The notes: generated from the letters alone by a model not told the origin. A stretch of DNA of 64,000 bases from Micromonospora lupini (GCF_026342015.1 NZ_JAPENL010000003.1:186001-250000), one strand, 5' to 3'; numbered from the stretch's first letter, positions 49,605 to 58,676 are shown. Program-made: numbers and translations.

Positions 49605-50006
49605 TCAGTCGCCGCGAGCCTTGCGGGTGGCCCGGTCGTTGGCCTTCTCGATGGCCCTGACCAGCTCCGGCTTGGTCATGCTCGACCGGCCGGGGACGTC
49701 AAGCCTGCGGGCCACCGACATGAGGTGGCCCTTGCTGGCGTTGGCGTCCACCCCACCTGCGGTGGGTGCGCGCCGCTCCGGGCCGCCGCCGGCGGCCTGG
49801 CTGTCGCTCGGGCCCTTGCGGCCCTTCGGCTCCCAGTGGTCGCCCACCTTCTCGAACTGGTGCTTCACCGCCGCGAAGGCGGTGCGGTGCGACCGTTCGC
49901 CCTCGCCGTAGGTCTCCACCGCCGAGTCGTGTGTCTTCTCCCAGGTGCGCTGCGCCTTGTCTGGGGAGCGTCGCAGCGTGCTGGGCAGGTCTTCGCGCCC
50001 GGGCAT
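49605..50006 (-). CDS. ChaB-family protein with C-terminal SAP/Rho-N-like domain
   Basis: 133 aa. Residues 1-60 (MPGREDLPSTLRRSPDKAQRTWEKTHDSAVETYGEGERSHRTAF...) match ChaB, a small helical protein first named as a cation-transport regulator. A Gly/Pro/Lys linker leads to a ~40-residue end (LMSVARRLDVPGRSSMTKPELVRAIEKAN) with the helix-turn-helix look of a SAP/Rho-N nucleic-acid-binding motif. ATG 50006 with GGAGGAGG. Such fusions are frequent in actinobacteria; real function unknown, possibly nucleic-acid or stress related. Confidence 0.88.
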   Translation of the reverse strand: MPGREDLPSTLRRSPDKAQRTWEKTHDSAVETYGEGERSHRTAFAAVKHQFEKVGDHWEPKGRKGPSDSQAAGGGPERRAPTAGGVDANASKGHLMSVARRLDVPGRSSMTKPELVRAIEKANDRATRKARGD

Positions 50007-50200
50007 CTCGTCCTCCTCCGTGTCGACAGGGTGACTGTGAGGATTCCCCGCGCGTGCGACGGCAAACCACGGCGCCCCGCGGGCGGGACGGCACGCCGGC
50101 GGCGTCGGCGCCGGTTTGTCGATGTCCCGCTGCGGGTACCGGCCGGGCCAGGCCCGACCGGACGACCGGTCATCCGGTGGCCGGGGCACAGGGAGCGGGC

Positions 50201-51187
50201 ATGACGACCACGGAGCCCGGTACGACGCGCGCCGGCACGCCGGGCACGCGGGTGCCCCGGCGGATGCGACAGCTGAGCTGGCGAACCTGGCGTGGCGTGC
50301 TGGTCCGCAGCGTGCAGAACTTCGTCAACGACAACTGCTCCGACTGGGCCGCGGCGCTCACCTACTACGGCGTGCTGGCGCTCTTTCCGTCCGCCATCGT
50401 GGTGGTGGCCCTGGTCGGTCTGGTCTCCGACGGCGAGCGGACCCTGGACACGGTGGTCGACCTCGCCAGGCAGGTGGGTGCCGGGTCGGTGGTGGCCGAC
50501 AAGGACGGCGGCATGATCGGGGTGATCCGGGCCGTGGTGGTGCAGCAGAGCAACGTCAAGGTGCTGCTGAGCTTCGGTCTGCTGGGCGCCCTGTGGTCGG
50601 CGTCGGGCTTCATCGGAGCGTTCACCCGCGCCTCGAACGCGATCTACGGGGTGACCGAGGGCCGGCCGGTCTGGAAGCTGCGGCCGGTGCAGATCGGCCT
50701 GGCCGCGCTGACGTTGGTGCTGCTCGCGGTGGTCGCCCTGGCGCTGATCGTCAGCGGCCCGGTCACCGACGCGGTAGGCGACCTGATCCACGCCGGTGGC
50801 CTGGCCCGCACGGTGTGGAGCGTGGCGAAGTGGCCGGTGCTCGCCATGGTCGTGATGGTGCTGCTGTCCCTGCTGTTCTGGATCGCCCCGAACGTGCGCC
50901 AACCCCGCTTCCGCTGGCTCACCCCCGGCGGCGCGGTGGCCCTGGTCTCCTGGGCGGCGGTCTCCTTCGGCTTCGGCCTCTACGTGACCAACTTCGCCTC
51001 GTACAACACGACGTACGGGAGCCTGGGCGCGGCCATCGCGTTCCTGGTCTGGCTCTACCTGTCCAACTCGGCCCTCATGCTTGGCGTGCAGATCAACGCC
51101 GAGGTGCAGCGGGGGCGACAGTTGCAGGCGGGCGATCCGGACCCGGAGGCGCCGGTGTTGCCGCCGCGCAGGCCCGCCGACTCCTGA
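50201..51187 (+). CDS. YihY/BrkB-family membrane protein
   Basis: 328 aa with six transmembrane helices. DNCSDWAAALTYYGVLALFPS, a glycine-rich LWSASGFIGAFTRASNAIYGVTEGRPVWKLRP and FASYNTTYGSLGAAIAFLVWLYLSN are family hallmarks. The family was once thought to be RNase BN and is now described as an uncharacterised inner-membrane transporter-like protein. ATG at 50201, GGGAG upstream. First of a run of small stress-type genes to 52.6 kb. Confidence 0.92.
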   Translation: MTTTEPGTTRAGTPGTRVPRRMRQLSWRTWRGVLVRSVQNFVNDNCSDWAAALTYYGVLALFPSAIVVVALVGLVSDGERTLDTVVDLARQVGAGSVVADKDGGMIGVIRAVVVQQSNVKVLLSFGLLGALWSASGFIGAFTRASNAIYGVTEGRPVWKLRPVQIGLAALTLVLLAVVALALIVSGPVTDAVGDLIHAGGLARTVWSVAKWPVLAMVVMVLLSLLFWIAPNVRQPRFRWLTPGGAVALVSWAAVSFGFGLYVTNFASYNTTYGSLGAAIAFLVWLYLSNSALMLGVQINAEVQRGRQLQAGDPDPEAPVLPPRRPADS

Positions 51188-51278
51188 GCGCCCGGTGTCC
51201 ACCCGGATGTCCGGGCCCCGGGCCGGTTCGTGACCCGGTGCCGGTTTACCGGCCGGGGTGCCGGGTAGCGCAGAAGGC

Positions 51279-51695
51279 ATGGAGCGTGGCAACAGCAAGC
51301 ACGGACCGAGGATCGACGAGCAGATGAGCCGGGAGGTCAGCGGCCTCGTCCAGGGGCCGGGGACCGGTGGCTCTCGGGTCGACGAGTCCCGGGTGCCGGA
51401 ACCGGCAGGCGAGGACCAGCCGGAGCCCACCACGGCCCCGGCGGGCGACCTGCGCACCGGCACCCCGCAGGGGATGAGTTCCACAGACGTCGAGCAACGC
51501 AGCCGGCTCGGCCGGTTCATCTCGATGAGCGCGCTGCCGGGCGACCGACTGGTGCTCATCGCCAGCGCCCGCGAGAACGAGGCGCCGGACGACGTCGTGG
51601 CGGCGCTGGAGCGGCTGCCCGAGGGCACCGAGTACCAGACGGTCTCCGAGGTGTGGGCCGCGCTCGGCCACAAGAACGAGACAACCCGCTGGTGA
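51279..51695 (+). CDS. DUF2795 domain protein
   Basis: 138 aa. The N-terminal half is polar and disordered; the C-terminal ~50 residues (DDVVAALERLPEGTEYQTVSEVWAALGH) form the DUF2795 helical domain widespread in actinobacteria. No signal or membrane segment. ATG at 51279 with AGAAGG close by. Spacing of 52 bases to the following SRPBCC gene suggests one transcript. Function unknown. Confidence 0.85.
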   Translation: MERGNSKHGPRIDEQMSREVSGLVQGPGTGGSRVDESRVPEPAGEDQPEPTTAPAGDLRTGTPQGMSSTDVEQRSRLGRFISMSALPGDRLVLIASARENEAPDDVVAALERLPEGTEYQTVSEVWAALGHKNETTRW

Positions 51696-51747
51696 GCAGG
51701 GTCGTCCCCCGACCCGGTCATCACCAGCGACTGATGGAGGTTTCCTG

Positions 51748-52209
51748 ATGAGTGGCGTTACCGAACACGTGGACGTTTCCGTACCCGTACGCACCGCGTA
51801 CGACCAGTGGACGCAGTTCGAGGAGTTCCCCCAGTTCATGGAGGGTGTGCAGGAGGTCCGGCAGGTCTCCGACACGATGACCCACTGGACCGTGGACATC
51901 GCCGGTGTGAAGCGCGAGTTCGACGCCGAGATCACCGAGCAGCTCCCCGACGAGCGGGTCGCCTGGCGCTCCACGGGCGGCACCCAGCAGGCCGGTGTGG
52001 TGACCTTCCACCGCCTGGACGAGAGCAAGACCCGGGTCACCCTCCAGCTCGAGTTCGAGCCGCACGGGGTGGTCGAGCAGGCCGGCGACAAGCTCGGCAT
52101 CGTCGACAGGCGGGCCAAGGGCGACCTGGAGCGGTTCAAGACGTACATCGAGCGTCGCGGTCAGGAGACCGGCGCGTGGCGTGGCTCGGTGGACCGCCCG
52201 CAGCCGTGA
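51748..52209 (+). CDS. SRPBCC family protein (cyclase/dehydrase-like)
   Basis: 153 aa: helix-grip fold with TEHVDVSVPVRTAYDQWTQFEEFPQFMEGVQEV, WTVDIAGVKREFDAEI and a C-terminal long helix, matching the Polyketide_cyc2 subgroup common beside stress genes, not a polyketide cluster enzyme. ATG at 51748 with GATGGAGG upstream. Followed by a perfect terminator hairpin. Confidence 0.88.
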   Translation: MSGVTEHVDVSVPVRTAYDQWTQFEEFPQFMEGVQEVRQVSDTMTHWTVDIAGVKREFDAEITEQLPDERVAWRSTGGTQQAGVVTFHRLDESKTRVTLQLEFEPHGVVEQAGDKLGIVDRRAKGDLERFKTYIERRGQETGAWRGSVDRPQP

Positions 52210-52224
52210 TCCCACGCACCAACG

Positions 52225-52256
52225 ACGATGGCCGCCGGATGTCCGGCGGCCATCGT
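52225..52256. terminator. Perfect 15-bp terminator hairpin
   Basis: ACGATGGCCGCCGGA (52225-52239) and TCCGGCGGCCATCGT (52242-52256) with a 2-base TG loop, 16 bases after the SRPBCC stop. It ends the BrkB/DUF2795/SRPBCC run. Confidence 0.88.
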
Positions 52257-52316
52257 GGCGTTCCGGGCCGGGCCGGCGCCCGTTTGCGATCATCGCGCCC
52301 GGGTACGGCTGATGTC

Positions 52317-52574
52317 ATGACCGACGACAGGGTGTGGCGCGACGAGGAACGGCTTCCGCTTGAGGAGTTGGAGCGCGCCGTGGCGGGCTCCAGCATCGAC
52401 GGGCAGGCCGACGACGTGACCGGCAACGACGCCGGTGAGGAGGCTGCCTTCGGGCACGGACCCGCGGCGGCCGACCGCGACGGTCAGGCCGAGGGCGCGG
52501 GCCGGGAGCCGACCGACCCCCAGCGCGCCTACCGCCCGTCGACGACCGGCCGGACCGGACCGGACAACGGATAG
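52317..52574 (+). CDS. Small acidic hypothetical protein
   Basis: 85 aa, very acidic, rich in Gly/Ala/Asp and predicted disordered; no membrane or signal segment. The first 30 residues (DDRVWRDEERLPLEELERAV) may form a helix. ATG 52317, weak ribosome site. Its last 46 bases overlap the 3' end of the convergent MFS gene. Coding status is supported only by an open frame with normal codon-position bias. Confidence 0.5.
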   Translation: MTDDRVWRDEERLPLEELERAVAGSSIDGQADDVTGNDAGEEAAFGHGPAAADRDGQAEGAGREPTDPQRAYRPSTTGRTGPDNG

Positions 52575-53968
52575 TCCGCGTCGGGCGCCGAGGTCCGAGA
52601 CTGGGCCGGCGCCCCGGCCGCACCGGAACCGGTCCGCTCCGACCCGGCGGCGGTCTGTCCTGGCCCGCTGGTGGCACCGGTCCGCTCCGACCCGGCGGCG
52701 GTCTGTCCTGGCCCGCTGGTGGCACCGGTCCGCTCCGACCCGGCGGCGGCGTCGGTCTGCCCCGGCCCGCCTCCGGCGGCGGGCCGGCGGGCGCCCAGCT
52801 CGTAGAGCAGGATCAGCGCCAGCGCGAGCACCACCAGGGCCGGGCCGAGCACCTGCACGGACATGGTGCTGATCAGCACGCCGAGCCCGCCGGGGACGAG
52901 CGCCGCGCCCAGACCGGAGGCGCCGATCTGGAGCCCGATGGCCCGGTCGGCGTGCGCCGCGCCGACCCGGTCGGCGGTGGTGAGGGTGAGCAGCGGAAAC
53001 ACCGGCGCGGCGGCGAAGCCGACCACGACCAGGCCGAGCACGGCCAGCGCCGCCGACCCGGGCACCGCGATCAGCGCCGCACCGACGGCCATGCCGGCCA
53101 GGCTGACCCGCAACACCAACCGGGGCCCCAGCCGCTCGGCCACCACGCCCTGCACCACCCGGCCGACGAAGAGACTGCCCCAGTACGCGGAGACGCAGCC
53201 GCCCGCCACAGCGGCGCTCAGACCACGACCCTGCGTGAGCAGCAGGAACGCCCAGAGTCCGGCGGACACCTCGATGGCCACGTACAGCGCGAAGGCCAGC
53301 GCCCCGGACCAGACCGCCGGCAGCCGCAGCGTGGCGAGAACGGGCACCCGGACCGCCTGCGCGGCGCCTGTCGTCGCCCCGCCCGCCTCGGGGGCCGGAT
53401 CGCGGCGCTGCCACGCGCGTACGGTGAGCGCGAAGGCGGTGGCGAGGGCGAGTTGCGCGCCGGACACGATGCCGTACCCCCACCGCCACGCCAGCCCGGC
53501 GCTGAGCGCCGCCGTCATGATCAGTGGACCGATCGCCACGCCGAGGCCGAAGAAGGCGTGCAGCCAGTTCATGTGTCGCGGGCCGAAGGCCCCGGCGGCG
53601 TACGCGTTGAGCCCGGAGTCGACCGCGCCGGAGCCCAGCCCCAGCAGCAGGGCGCAGCCCACGAGCACGACCAGCCCGGGACTCACGGCGTAACCGGTGA
53701 GCGCCAGGCTGGCAAGCAGGGTGCTGCCGGCGAGCAGCGCGCCCACGCCGACGCGGGCCAGCGTGAACCCGGCCAGCACGCTGGAGGTGAGGTAGCCGAC
53801 AGTGCCTGCGGTGAGCAGCAGCCCGACGGCCTCGGTGGGTACGCCGAGGTCCGCTCGGATCGACGGCCAGCCGACGCCGAGCAGCCCGTCGGGCAGGCCG
53901 AGGCTGACGAACGCGAGGTAGGCCAGCAGGAGCAGCGTGGCGCGCGGTGGCGCGGGCGAGATGGACAC
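52529..53968 (-). CDS. MFS transporter with repetitive C-terminal tail
   Basis: 479 aa with 12 predicted transmembrane helices (PDGLLGVGWPSIRADLGVP in the first loop, DSGLNAYAAGAFGPRHMNWLHAFFGLG in the middle, typical of the fucose/FucP-like or sugar-type MFS subgroup). A ~75-residue Gly/Ser/Thr-rich cytoplasmic tail follows, built from repeats GATSGPGQTAAGSERT. GTG at 53968 puts a short N-terminus before TM1; the open frame upstream to 54097 adds no hydrophobic or conserved residues. Substrate unknown. Confidence 0.86.
   Translation of the reverse strand: MSISPAPPRATLLLLAYLAFVSLGLPDGLLGVGWPSIRADLGVPTEAVGLLLTAGTVGYLTSSVLAGFTLARVGVGALLAGSTLLASLALTGYAVSPGLVVLVGCALLLGLGSGAVDSGLNAYAAGAFGPRHMNWLHAFFGLGVAIGPLIMTAALSAGLAWRWGYGIVSGAQLALATAFALTVRAWQRRDPAPEAGGATTGAAQAVRVPVLATLRLPAVWSGALAFALYVAIEVSAGLWAFLLLTQGRGLSAAVAGGCVSAYWGSLFVGRVVQGVVAERLGPRLVLRVSLAGMAVGAALIAVPGSAALAVLGLVVVGFAAAPVFPLLTLTTADRVGAAHADRAIGLQIGASGLGAALVPGGLGVLISTMSVQVLGPALVVLALALILLYELGARRPAAGGGPGQTDAAAGSERTGATSGPGQTAAGSERTGATSGPGQTAAGSERTGSGAAGAPAQSRTSAPDADYPLSGPVRPVVDGR
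52631..52750 (-). repeat. 48-bp tandem repeats in the MFS gene tail
   Basis: Two identical 48-base units at 52631-52678 and 52679-52726 plus a partial third to about 52750; read on the minus strand each encodes a 16-residue GATSGPGQTAAGSERT block. Identity at all positions, including wobble bases, indicates very recent duplication. Confidence 0.9.
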
Positions 53969-54125
53969 GGCAGACCATCCTGCCGCAGCGCACCCTATCG
54001 AAGGTGGGAGCCGCTCGTGCGTCGCGACAAGAACTGGTGTCCGGACGGCTGGGAAAGCGGACAGCTCAGCCAGAATCGGCCGATCGGGGGACGGCAAACG
54101 GGCCAGTTCGCGTAAGAATTTCGGG

Positions 54126-54335
54126 ATGCATCAAGGCTCCGGAATCCTCTCCACGCGTCAGCGCCGCCTCGCCTGGCTCGGCTTCCTGCTCGCCGCGCTG
54201 CAGGCGCCCCTGTCGGCCTGGCTCGTCTCCGACGAGTCCTGGCTGTTCAGCCTCTGCGTCGCGCTCATGGTGGCGACCGTGATCATCGCCGACGACGCAG
54301 CCCGCCGCCGGCCGGCCAACGCGACAGGCGACTAG
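54126..54335 (+). CDS. Small two-span membrane protein
   Basis: 69 aa with two hydrophobic helices (about 14-31 and 38-56) joined by a short SDESW turn and ending DDAARRRPANATGD. ATG at 54126; the upstream GTAAGAATTTCGGG is A+T-rich for the genome and lacks a clear ribosome site, so a leaderless transcript is possible. The stop region overlaps the convergent gene by 4 bases (CTAG). Function unknown. Confidence 0.65.
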   Translation: MHQGSGILSTRQRRLAWLGFLLAALQAPLSAWLVSDESWLFSLCVALMVATVIIADDAARRRPANATGD

Positions 54336-54781
54336 CGCGCTTCGGCCGGCCGGGCCTCGTGTCCCGGCCGACCCCGGGTGCGGCGGCGCTCCTTCATCTC
54401 CGCCTCGTACAGGTGACGCCGCCCGCCCACCAACTCGTCACGGGCCTGCCGGTCCAGCTCGCGGAACAGCGCGTGGTAGCCGTCGTCGAAGTCCTCGACG
54501 ATCTGGAACGTCCACCGGCCGGCGATCACGTTGCGGCCGAGCAGTTCGGTGTCGATCCGTTCGGCGATGTGCGGATGGCCGGCGGCACGAAACTGCTCCA
54601 CCGCCTCGTCGAGCATCAGGTCGGCGTGCCCGATCAGCTGGTGTAGCGAGTACAGGTGGCCACGGGCCCGTTCCACGCACTCCAGCGCCTCGCTGAGCTT
54701 GCCCAGCGCGGCGACAGTCTGGTCGCTCACGCCCGCCGGCCGCCGGTGCCGCTCGTCCGGCCCGTCCGTCGGTTCCCCCAT
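54332..54781 (-). CDS. Conserved hypothetical helical protein
   Basis: 149 aa, mainly helical, no membrane segment. LSEALECVERARGHLYSLHQLIGHADLMLDEAVEQFRAAGHPHIAERIDTELLGRN and WTFQIVEDFDDGYHALFRELDRQARDEL are its conserved-looking parts; many histidines and acidic residues could bind metal. ATG 54781 with GGAGG six bases upstream. I do not recognise the family with certainty. Confidence 0.75.
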   Translation of the reverse strand: MGEPTDGPDERHRRPAGVSDQTVAALGKLSEALECVERARGHLYSLHQLIGHADLMLDEAVEQFRAAGHPHIAERIDTELLGRNVIAGRWTFQIVEDFDDGYHALFRELDRQARDELVGGRRHLYEAEMKERRRTRGRPGHEARPAEAR

Positions 54782-54972
54782 CGGTGCCTCCCTGCTGCTG
54801 TCGCTCACCAGGCGTCGCCCGTGGTCCGTGCCACGCTGCGCCGTCCCTTGACTGCTGCCCCGTCTGTGCCGGATCAACCCCCGCGGCCAGCCCCGACTCG
54901 TCCGGTGACACAGCCGACACCCGCCGAGCGGCCGAGGCCGACCCGGTCACCTGTCGGTTAGCCTCGGTCACC

Positions 54973-55326
54973 ATGCGTGTGTCGTTCAACCGGGTCGCCT
55001 CCCGGACCGCAGTCGAGTCGGCGCGGTCCACCCTGGCTGCCCTCACCGTCTCCGTGGGCACCGCCGGCCTCGCCGCCGCCGCCGCGCGTCCCGGACTGCT
55101 GGCGCTTGTCGACCAGCACGCCGCCGCCGTGCGGGACAGCCTGGACGGTGACCGGCGGCCGTTGACCGCCGCGACGCTCGCCGGCTACGCCGAGGGAGTA
55201 CGCGAGGCCGCCCTGGAGCACGGGTGGACGCCCCCGCGGGGGCCGGTGGACTGGAGCGAGCCGGAGTGGCCGCTCGCCCGGCTCGTCGCCGTCTGCGCGC
55301 TGGCCCGTTCGCTCGACCGTTCCTGA
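54973..55326 (+). CDS. Conserved actinobacterial hypothetical (possibly DUF6401)
   Basis: 117 aa. An alanine-rich helix followed by GLLALVDQHAAAVRDSL and LAGYAEGVREAALEHGWTP, then ending WPLARLVAVCALAR; this resembles small Streptomyces/Micromonospora proteins that I think belong to DUF6401, but I cannot verify it. ATG 54973, no clear ribosome site. Stand-alone gene followed by a perfect hairpin. Confidence 0.65.
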   Translation: MRVSFNRVASRTAVESARSTLAALTVSVGTAGLAAAAARPGLLALVDQHAAAVRDSLDGDRRPLTAATLAGYAEGVREAALEHGWTPPRGPVDWSEPEWPLARLVAVCALARSLDRS

Positions 55327-55357
55327 CCTGCCGGTCACCCCGTACCACTCGCGACGC

Positions 55358-55390
55358 GGGGAGGGCGTCCGCGACGCGGACGCCCTCCCC
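55358..55390. terminator. Perfect 15-bp terminator hairpin
   Basis: GGGGAGGGCGTCCGC (55358-55372) and GCGGACGCCCTCCCC (55376-55390) around a GAC loop, between convergent genes. Confidence 0.88.
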
Positions 55391-55415
55391 CTCACGATCG
55401 TGCCGTCGCGCCCCG

Positions 55416-56279
55416 CTACGGGCGGTACTGCTGGGTCTCGTCGGCCGCACCGGACTGGTACGTGCCGCGCCCACCGGACATCGTCGACTGCTCGTCGACC
55501 CGGGGCATGGCCTGGGTCCGGTCGCCGCCACGGTCGGCCATCTGCCGCTCCATGTCGCCGCGCCCGGCAGCGTTGGCCCGCCGGTGCTCCTGCACCGCCC
55601 GGGCTTCCTGTGCGGCCCGGTCGAGCCAGCCGTCCCAGCGGTTCTGCATCGGCTTCACGAGACCACCGCCGACGCCGACGATCAGGATGCCGGCGACCGT
55701 GGCGAGCACCGCGATCAGCACCGGAGTGGTGACCGTGGTGGCGATACCCACCTGGTTCAGCGCGGCGATCACGCCAAGCGCGATGATGAAGATCGCCGTC
55801 AGGTCGGCCAGGACCTTGCCGTACGAGAGCCCGCCCAGCGCCCCGGTGACCAGATCCCGGGCAGCGTTGGCGATCGCTGCCGCGACCACCACGATGACGA
55901 TCGCGATGAACGCGCGCGGCAGCCAGGCCACCACACCGCTGATCAGGTCACTGATCGCGTTGGGTCCCCAGACTCCGAAGGCGAACTGCAGGGTGAACAG
56001 CAGGACGGCGTAGTACGCCAGCCTGGCCAGGATGTCGCTGGCGTCGTACTTCGTTCTCTCAAGTGCCCGTTTGATGCCTCCGCGTTCGACCGCCTGGTCG
56101 AACCGCACCCGTTCCAACACCGCATCCACGATCTTGAGGACCGCTCTGGCGATGAGCCAGCCGACCACGAGGATGACGATGAAGGCCACTGCCTTCGGGA
56201 TGAAGAGCAGCACCGACCTCCAGGTGTCGGCGATGGCATCGCCGATGTCGGCCTGCCGAACCGCGAGGGTTTTCAGCAT
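55416..56279 (-). CDS. CmpX/MscS-related membrane protein (TM-helix repeat)
   Basis: 287 aa. Five transmembrane helices with conserved TM-helix repeats (VLLFIPKAVAFIVILVVGWLIARAVLKIVDAVLERVRFD; AISDLISGVVAWLPRAFIAIVIVVVAAAIANAARDLV). It resembles the cyanobacterial/pseudomonad CmpX group related to MscS but lacks the MscS beta domain; the last ~75 residues are polar and disordered. ATG 56279 with AGGAGG. Probably a stress-responsive envelope protein; channel activity unproven. Confidence 0.85.
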   Translation of the reverse strand: MLKTLAVRQADIGDAIADTWRSVLLFIPKAVAFIVILVVGWLIARAVLKIVDAVLERVRFDQAVERGGIKRALERTKYDASDILARLAYYAVLLFTLQFAFGVWGPNAISDLISGVVAWLPRAFIAIVIVVVAAAIANAARDLVTGALGGLSYGKVLADLTAIFIIALGVIAALNQVGIATTVTTPVLIAVLATVAGILIVGVGGGLVKPMQNRWDGWLDRAAQEARAVQEHRRANAAGRGDMERQMADRGGDRTQAMPRVDEQSTMSGGRGTYQSGAADETQQYRP

Positions 56280-56477
56280 GATGTCCCTCCTGTCGCATGG
56301 ACTGCGCCGGGCGCATACCCGGCCACCGGTACGGCAGTCCGCGCGGCTCGCTGCCATTTTTCCGACAAGTCGACAAACAGGGGCCCTGACCTGCCCGAAC
56401 AGTCACCACGCGGCGGTCGGCCGCGACCCGCGCACATGATCGGATGCGGCTGGCCGACGGCCGGCTAGGCTGCGACC

Positions 56478-58613
56478 ATGCCAGGAACGGTCGGGCGAGT
56501 CCCCACGCCAGCGATTCCGGTCCCCGGCGCATCCACCGGGCCCGGTGCGGCCGCCGTGCTCGCCCACGACTGGTCCGACACCCCCCTCGGGCCGCGTGCG
56601 AGGTGGGATCCGGCGGTCCGCGCCGTGGTCGAGCTTGTCCTCGCCTCGCCGATGCCGATGGCACTGGCGTACGGCGACGACCTCGTCCTGCTCTACAACG
56701 ACGGCTACGCCGAGTTGTTGGGGAGCAAACACCCGGCTGCCCTCGGCCGCCCGGCCGCCGAGGTGTACGCGGAGGTCTGGGCGCTGCCCGGCTTCGGTGA
56801 CGTGATCGAACGCGCCTACCGGCAGGGTGTGCCGTTCCTGGAGAAGGAGTCAATGCTCCCCCTGGTCCGGGACAGCTCCGGGGTGGTCGAGCAGGTGGTC
56901 TTCACCCGGGGGCACTCCGCCGTACGGGACAGCGCCGGGCAGATCGTGGGAATCCTGACGGTCGCCGCCGAAACCACACACGTGACCGAGCAGTTGCAGA
57001 GTCTCAGCGAGGTCGCCGCCGCGCTCGCCGGCACCCTCACCCTCGACGACGTGGCTCGGGTCGCGCTGCGTCACACCATCACCACGTTCGACGCCGACCG
57101 GGTCGCGTTCGTGGTCGACGAGGGTGGCGGCGGCTGGCGGATGGTGCGCCGGGTCCGTGGCGAGCTGATGGACGAGGCCGACGAGCGGTTGCCGCCGCTG
57201 TGGCGGCGGGCGCCGGCGGACTGGTCGAGCCCGGTCGCGCTCGCGGCCCGCTCGGGCGAGCCGTCGTTCACGCGCGACGGACAGCCGCTGCGCGAGACGG
57301 CCGTGGACCGTCACGACCAGAAGGTCCGGTCGATGGCCGTGCTGCCGCTGGGCACGGCGGTGATCCGGGGTGGGCTGACTGTCGGTTACCAGGTCCCGCA
57401 CTCCTGGTCGGCCGCCGAACGGGCACTGCTGGCCGCCTCTGCCGAGCTGATCGGTCAGGCCGCGGAGCGGGCCCGGCGGTTCGAGACCCAGCACGGCACC
57501 GCCCAGTTGCTGCAACGAAGCATGCTGCCGGAGCACCTCCCCGACCTGCCCCGGCTGCGGATCGCGGCCCGCTACGACCCGGGGGTGGACGGCAACGCGG
57601 CCGGCGGCGACTTCTACGACGCGTTCCTGCTGCCCACCGGCGCGCTGGGCGTGGTGTTGGGCGACGTCGCCGGGCACGACGTGCAGGCCGCGGCGCGGAT
57701 GGGGCAGGTACGGGCGGCACTGCGGGCACTGGCCCTGGCCGACCCCGCGCCGGACGCGGTGCTGGCCGGGCTGGACCGGCTGGTGACCAGCCTCGGCGTG
57801 GAGGCCGGCACCCACGAGCTGTTCGTCACCGTCGCGTTCGGGGTCATCGACGCCGACCGGCGGGAGCTGACCCTGGCCAGCGCCGGTCATCCCGCTCCGC
57901 TGATCCGCCGCTGCACAGCGGACGGCCTGTCGCACGCCGAGTACGTGGACCTGCCGGCCGGTCCCCCGCTGGGGCTGGCTGGGCGGCCGACCACCGTCAC
58001 TGTCGCGTTCCCGCCCGGCGACACCCTTCTGCTGTTCAGCGACGGGGTGGTGGAGCGCCGGCGGCAGAGCCTGACCGCCGGGCTGGACGCCCTGGGCGAC
58101 GCCGTGGCCAAGGCCGGCACCAGTGACCCGCGCGCCCTCTGCGCGGTGGCCACCGCCGCGGTGTCCGGCGGCACCGAGGACGACGTGGCAGTGCTGGCGG
58201 TCGAGCACGCGCTCAAGCCGAGCCGGTCGACGGCGATGGAGGTGCCGGCCGAGCCGACCGCGCCCAGCCGGGTCCGGCACTGGATGACCGGCCAGCTCAC
58301 CGAGTGGCAGGTGCCCGAGTCGGTGATCGGCGCAGCGGTCCTGTGCACCAGCGAGCTGACCACGAACGCGCTGTTGCACGCCGGCACGGCCGCCCGTGTG
58401 GAGATCGACCTCAGTCCGGAGCGGCTGCTGGTCTCGGTCGCCGATTCCGGGACCCGGGGCACCGTGACCCGGGCCCGCACCGACACGTTGAGCAGTCGCG
58501 GGCGCGGGTTGGGCCTGATCGAGGAGCTGAGCGACGCCTGGGGCACCGACCCGTCGGTCCGTGGGTCCACAGTCTGGTTCGAGATCCTCGTCCCGCCGGC
58601 CGAGCCCCGCTGA
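56478..58613 (+). CDS. PAS-GAF-SpoIIE phosphatase with C-terminal HATPase (Rsb-type)
   Basis: 711 aa in four parts: PAS (about 45-165, LLYNDGYAELLG and a sensory loop), GAF (about 175-335), PP2C-like SpoIIE phosphatase (about 350-575; GGDFYDAF, GDVAGHD and FSDGVVER hold metal-binding Asp residues), and an RsbW-like HATPase (about 595-705; SELTTNALLHAG N-box and RGRGLGLIEELSDAWG G-box). Such single-chain phosphatase plus kinase-type domains are typical of actinomycete partner switches that control anti-sigma antagonists. No sigma or STAS gene is adjacent. ATG 56478. Confidence 0.92.
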   Translation: MPGTVGRVPTPAIPVPGASTGPGAAAVLAHDWSDTPLGPRARWDPAVRAVVELVLASPMPMALAYGDDLVLLYNDGYAELLGSKHPAALGRPAAEVYAEVWALPGFGDVIERAYRQGVPFLEKESMLPLVRDSSGVVEQVVFTRGHSAVRDSAGQIVGILTVAAETTHVTEQLQSLSEVAAALAGTLTLDDVARVALRHTITTFDADRVAFVVDEGGGGWRMVRRVRGELMDEADERLPPLWRRAPADWSSPVALAARSGEPSFTRDGQPLRETAVDRHDQKVRSMAVLPLGTAVIRGGLTVGYQVPHSWSAAERALLAASAELIGQAAERARRFETQHGTAQLLQRSMLPEHLPDLPRLRIAARYDPGVDGNAAGGDFYDAFLLPTGALGVVLGDVAGHDVQAAARMGQVRAALRALALADPAPDAVLAGLDRLVTSLGVEAGTHELFVTVAFGVIDADRRELTLASAGHPAPLIRRCTADGLSHAEYVDLPAGPPLGLAGRPTTVTVAFPPGDTLLLFSDGVVERRRQSLTAGLDALGDAVAKAGTSDPRALCAVATAAVSGGTEDDVAVLAVEHALKPSRSTAMEVPAEPTAPSRVRHWMTGQLTEWQVPESVIGAAVLCTSELTTNALLHAGTAARVEIDLSPERLLVSVADSGTRGTVTRARTDTLSSRGRGLGLIEELSDAWGTDPSVRGSTVWFEILVPPAEPR

Positions 58614-58676
58614 GGTCGGCCGGCGTCGGCGGGCCCGGACGAATCAGCCGACCGCGGAACGGGTAGGAGTGCGCCC

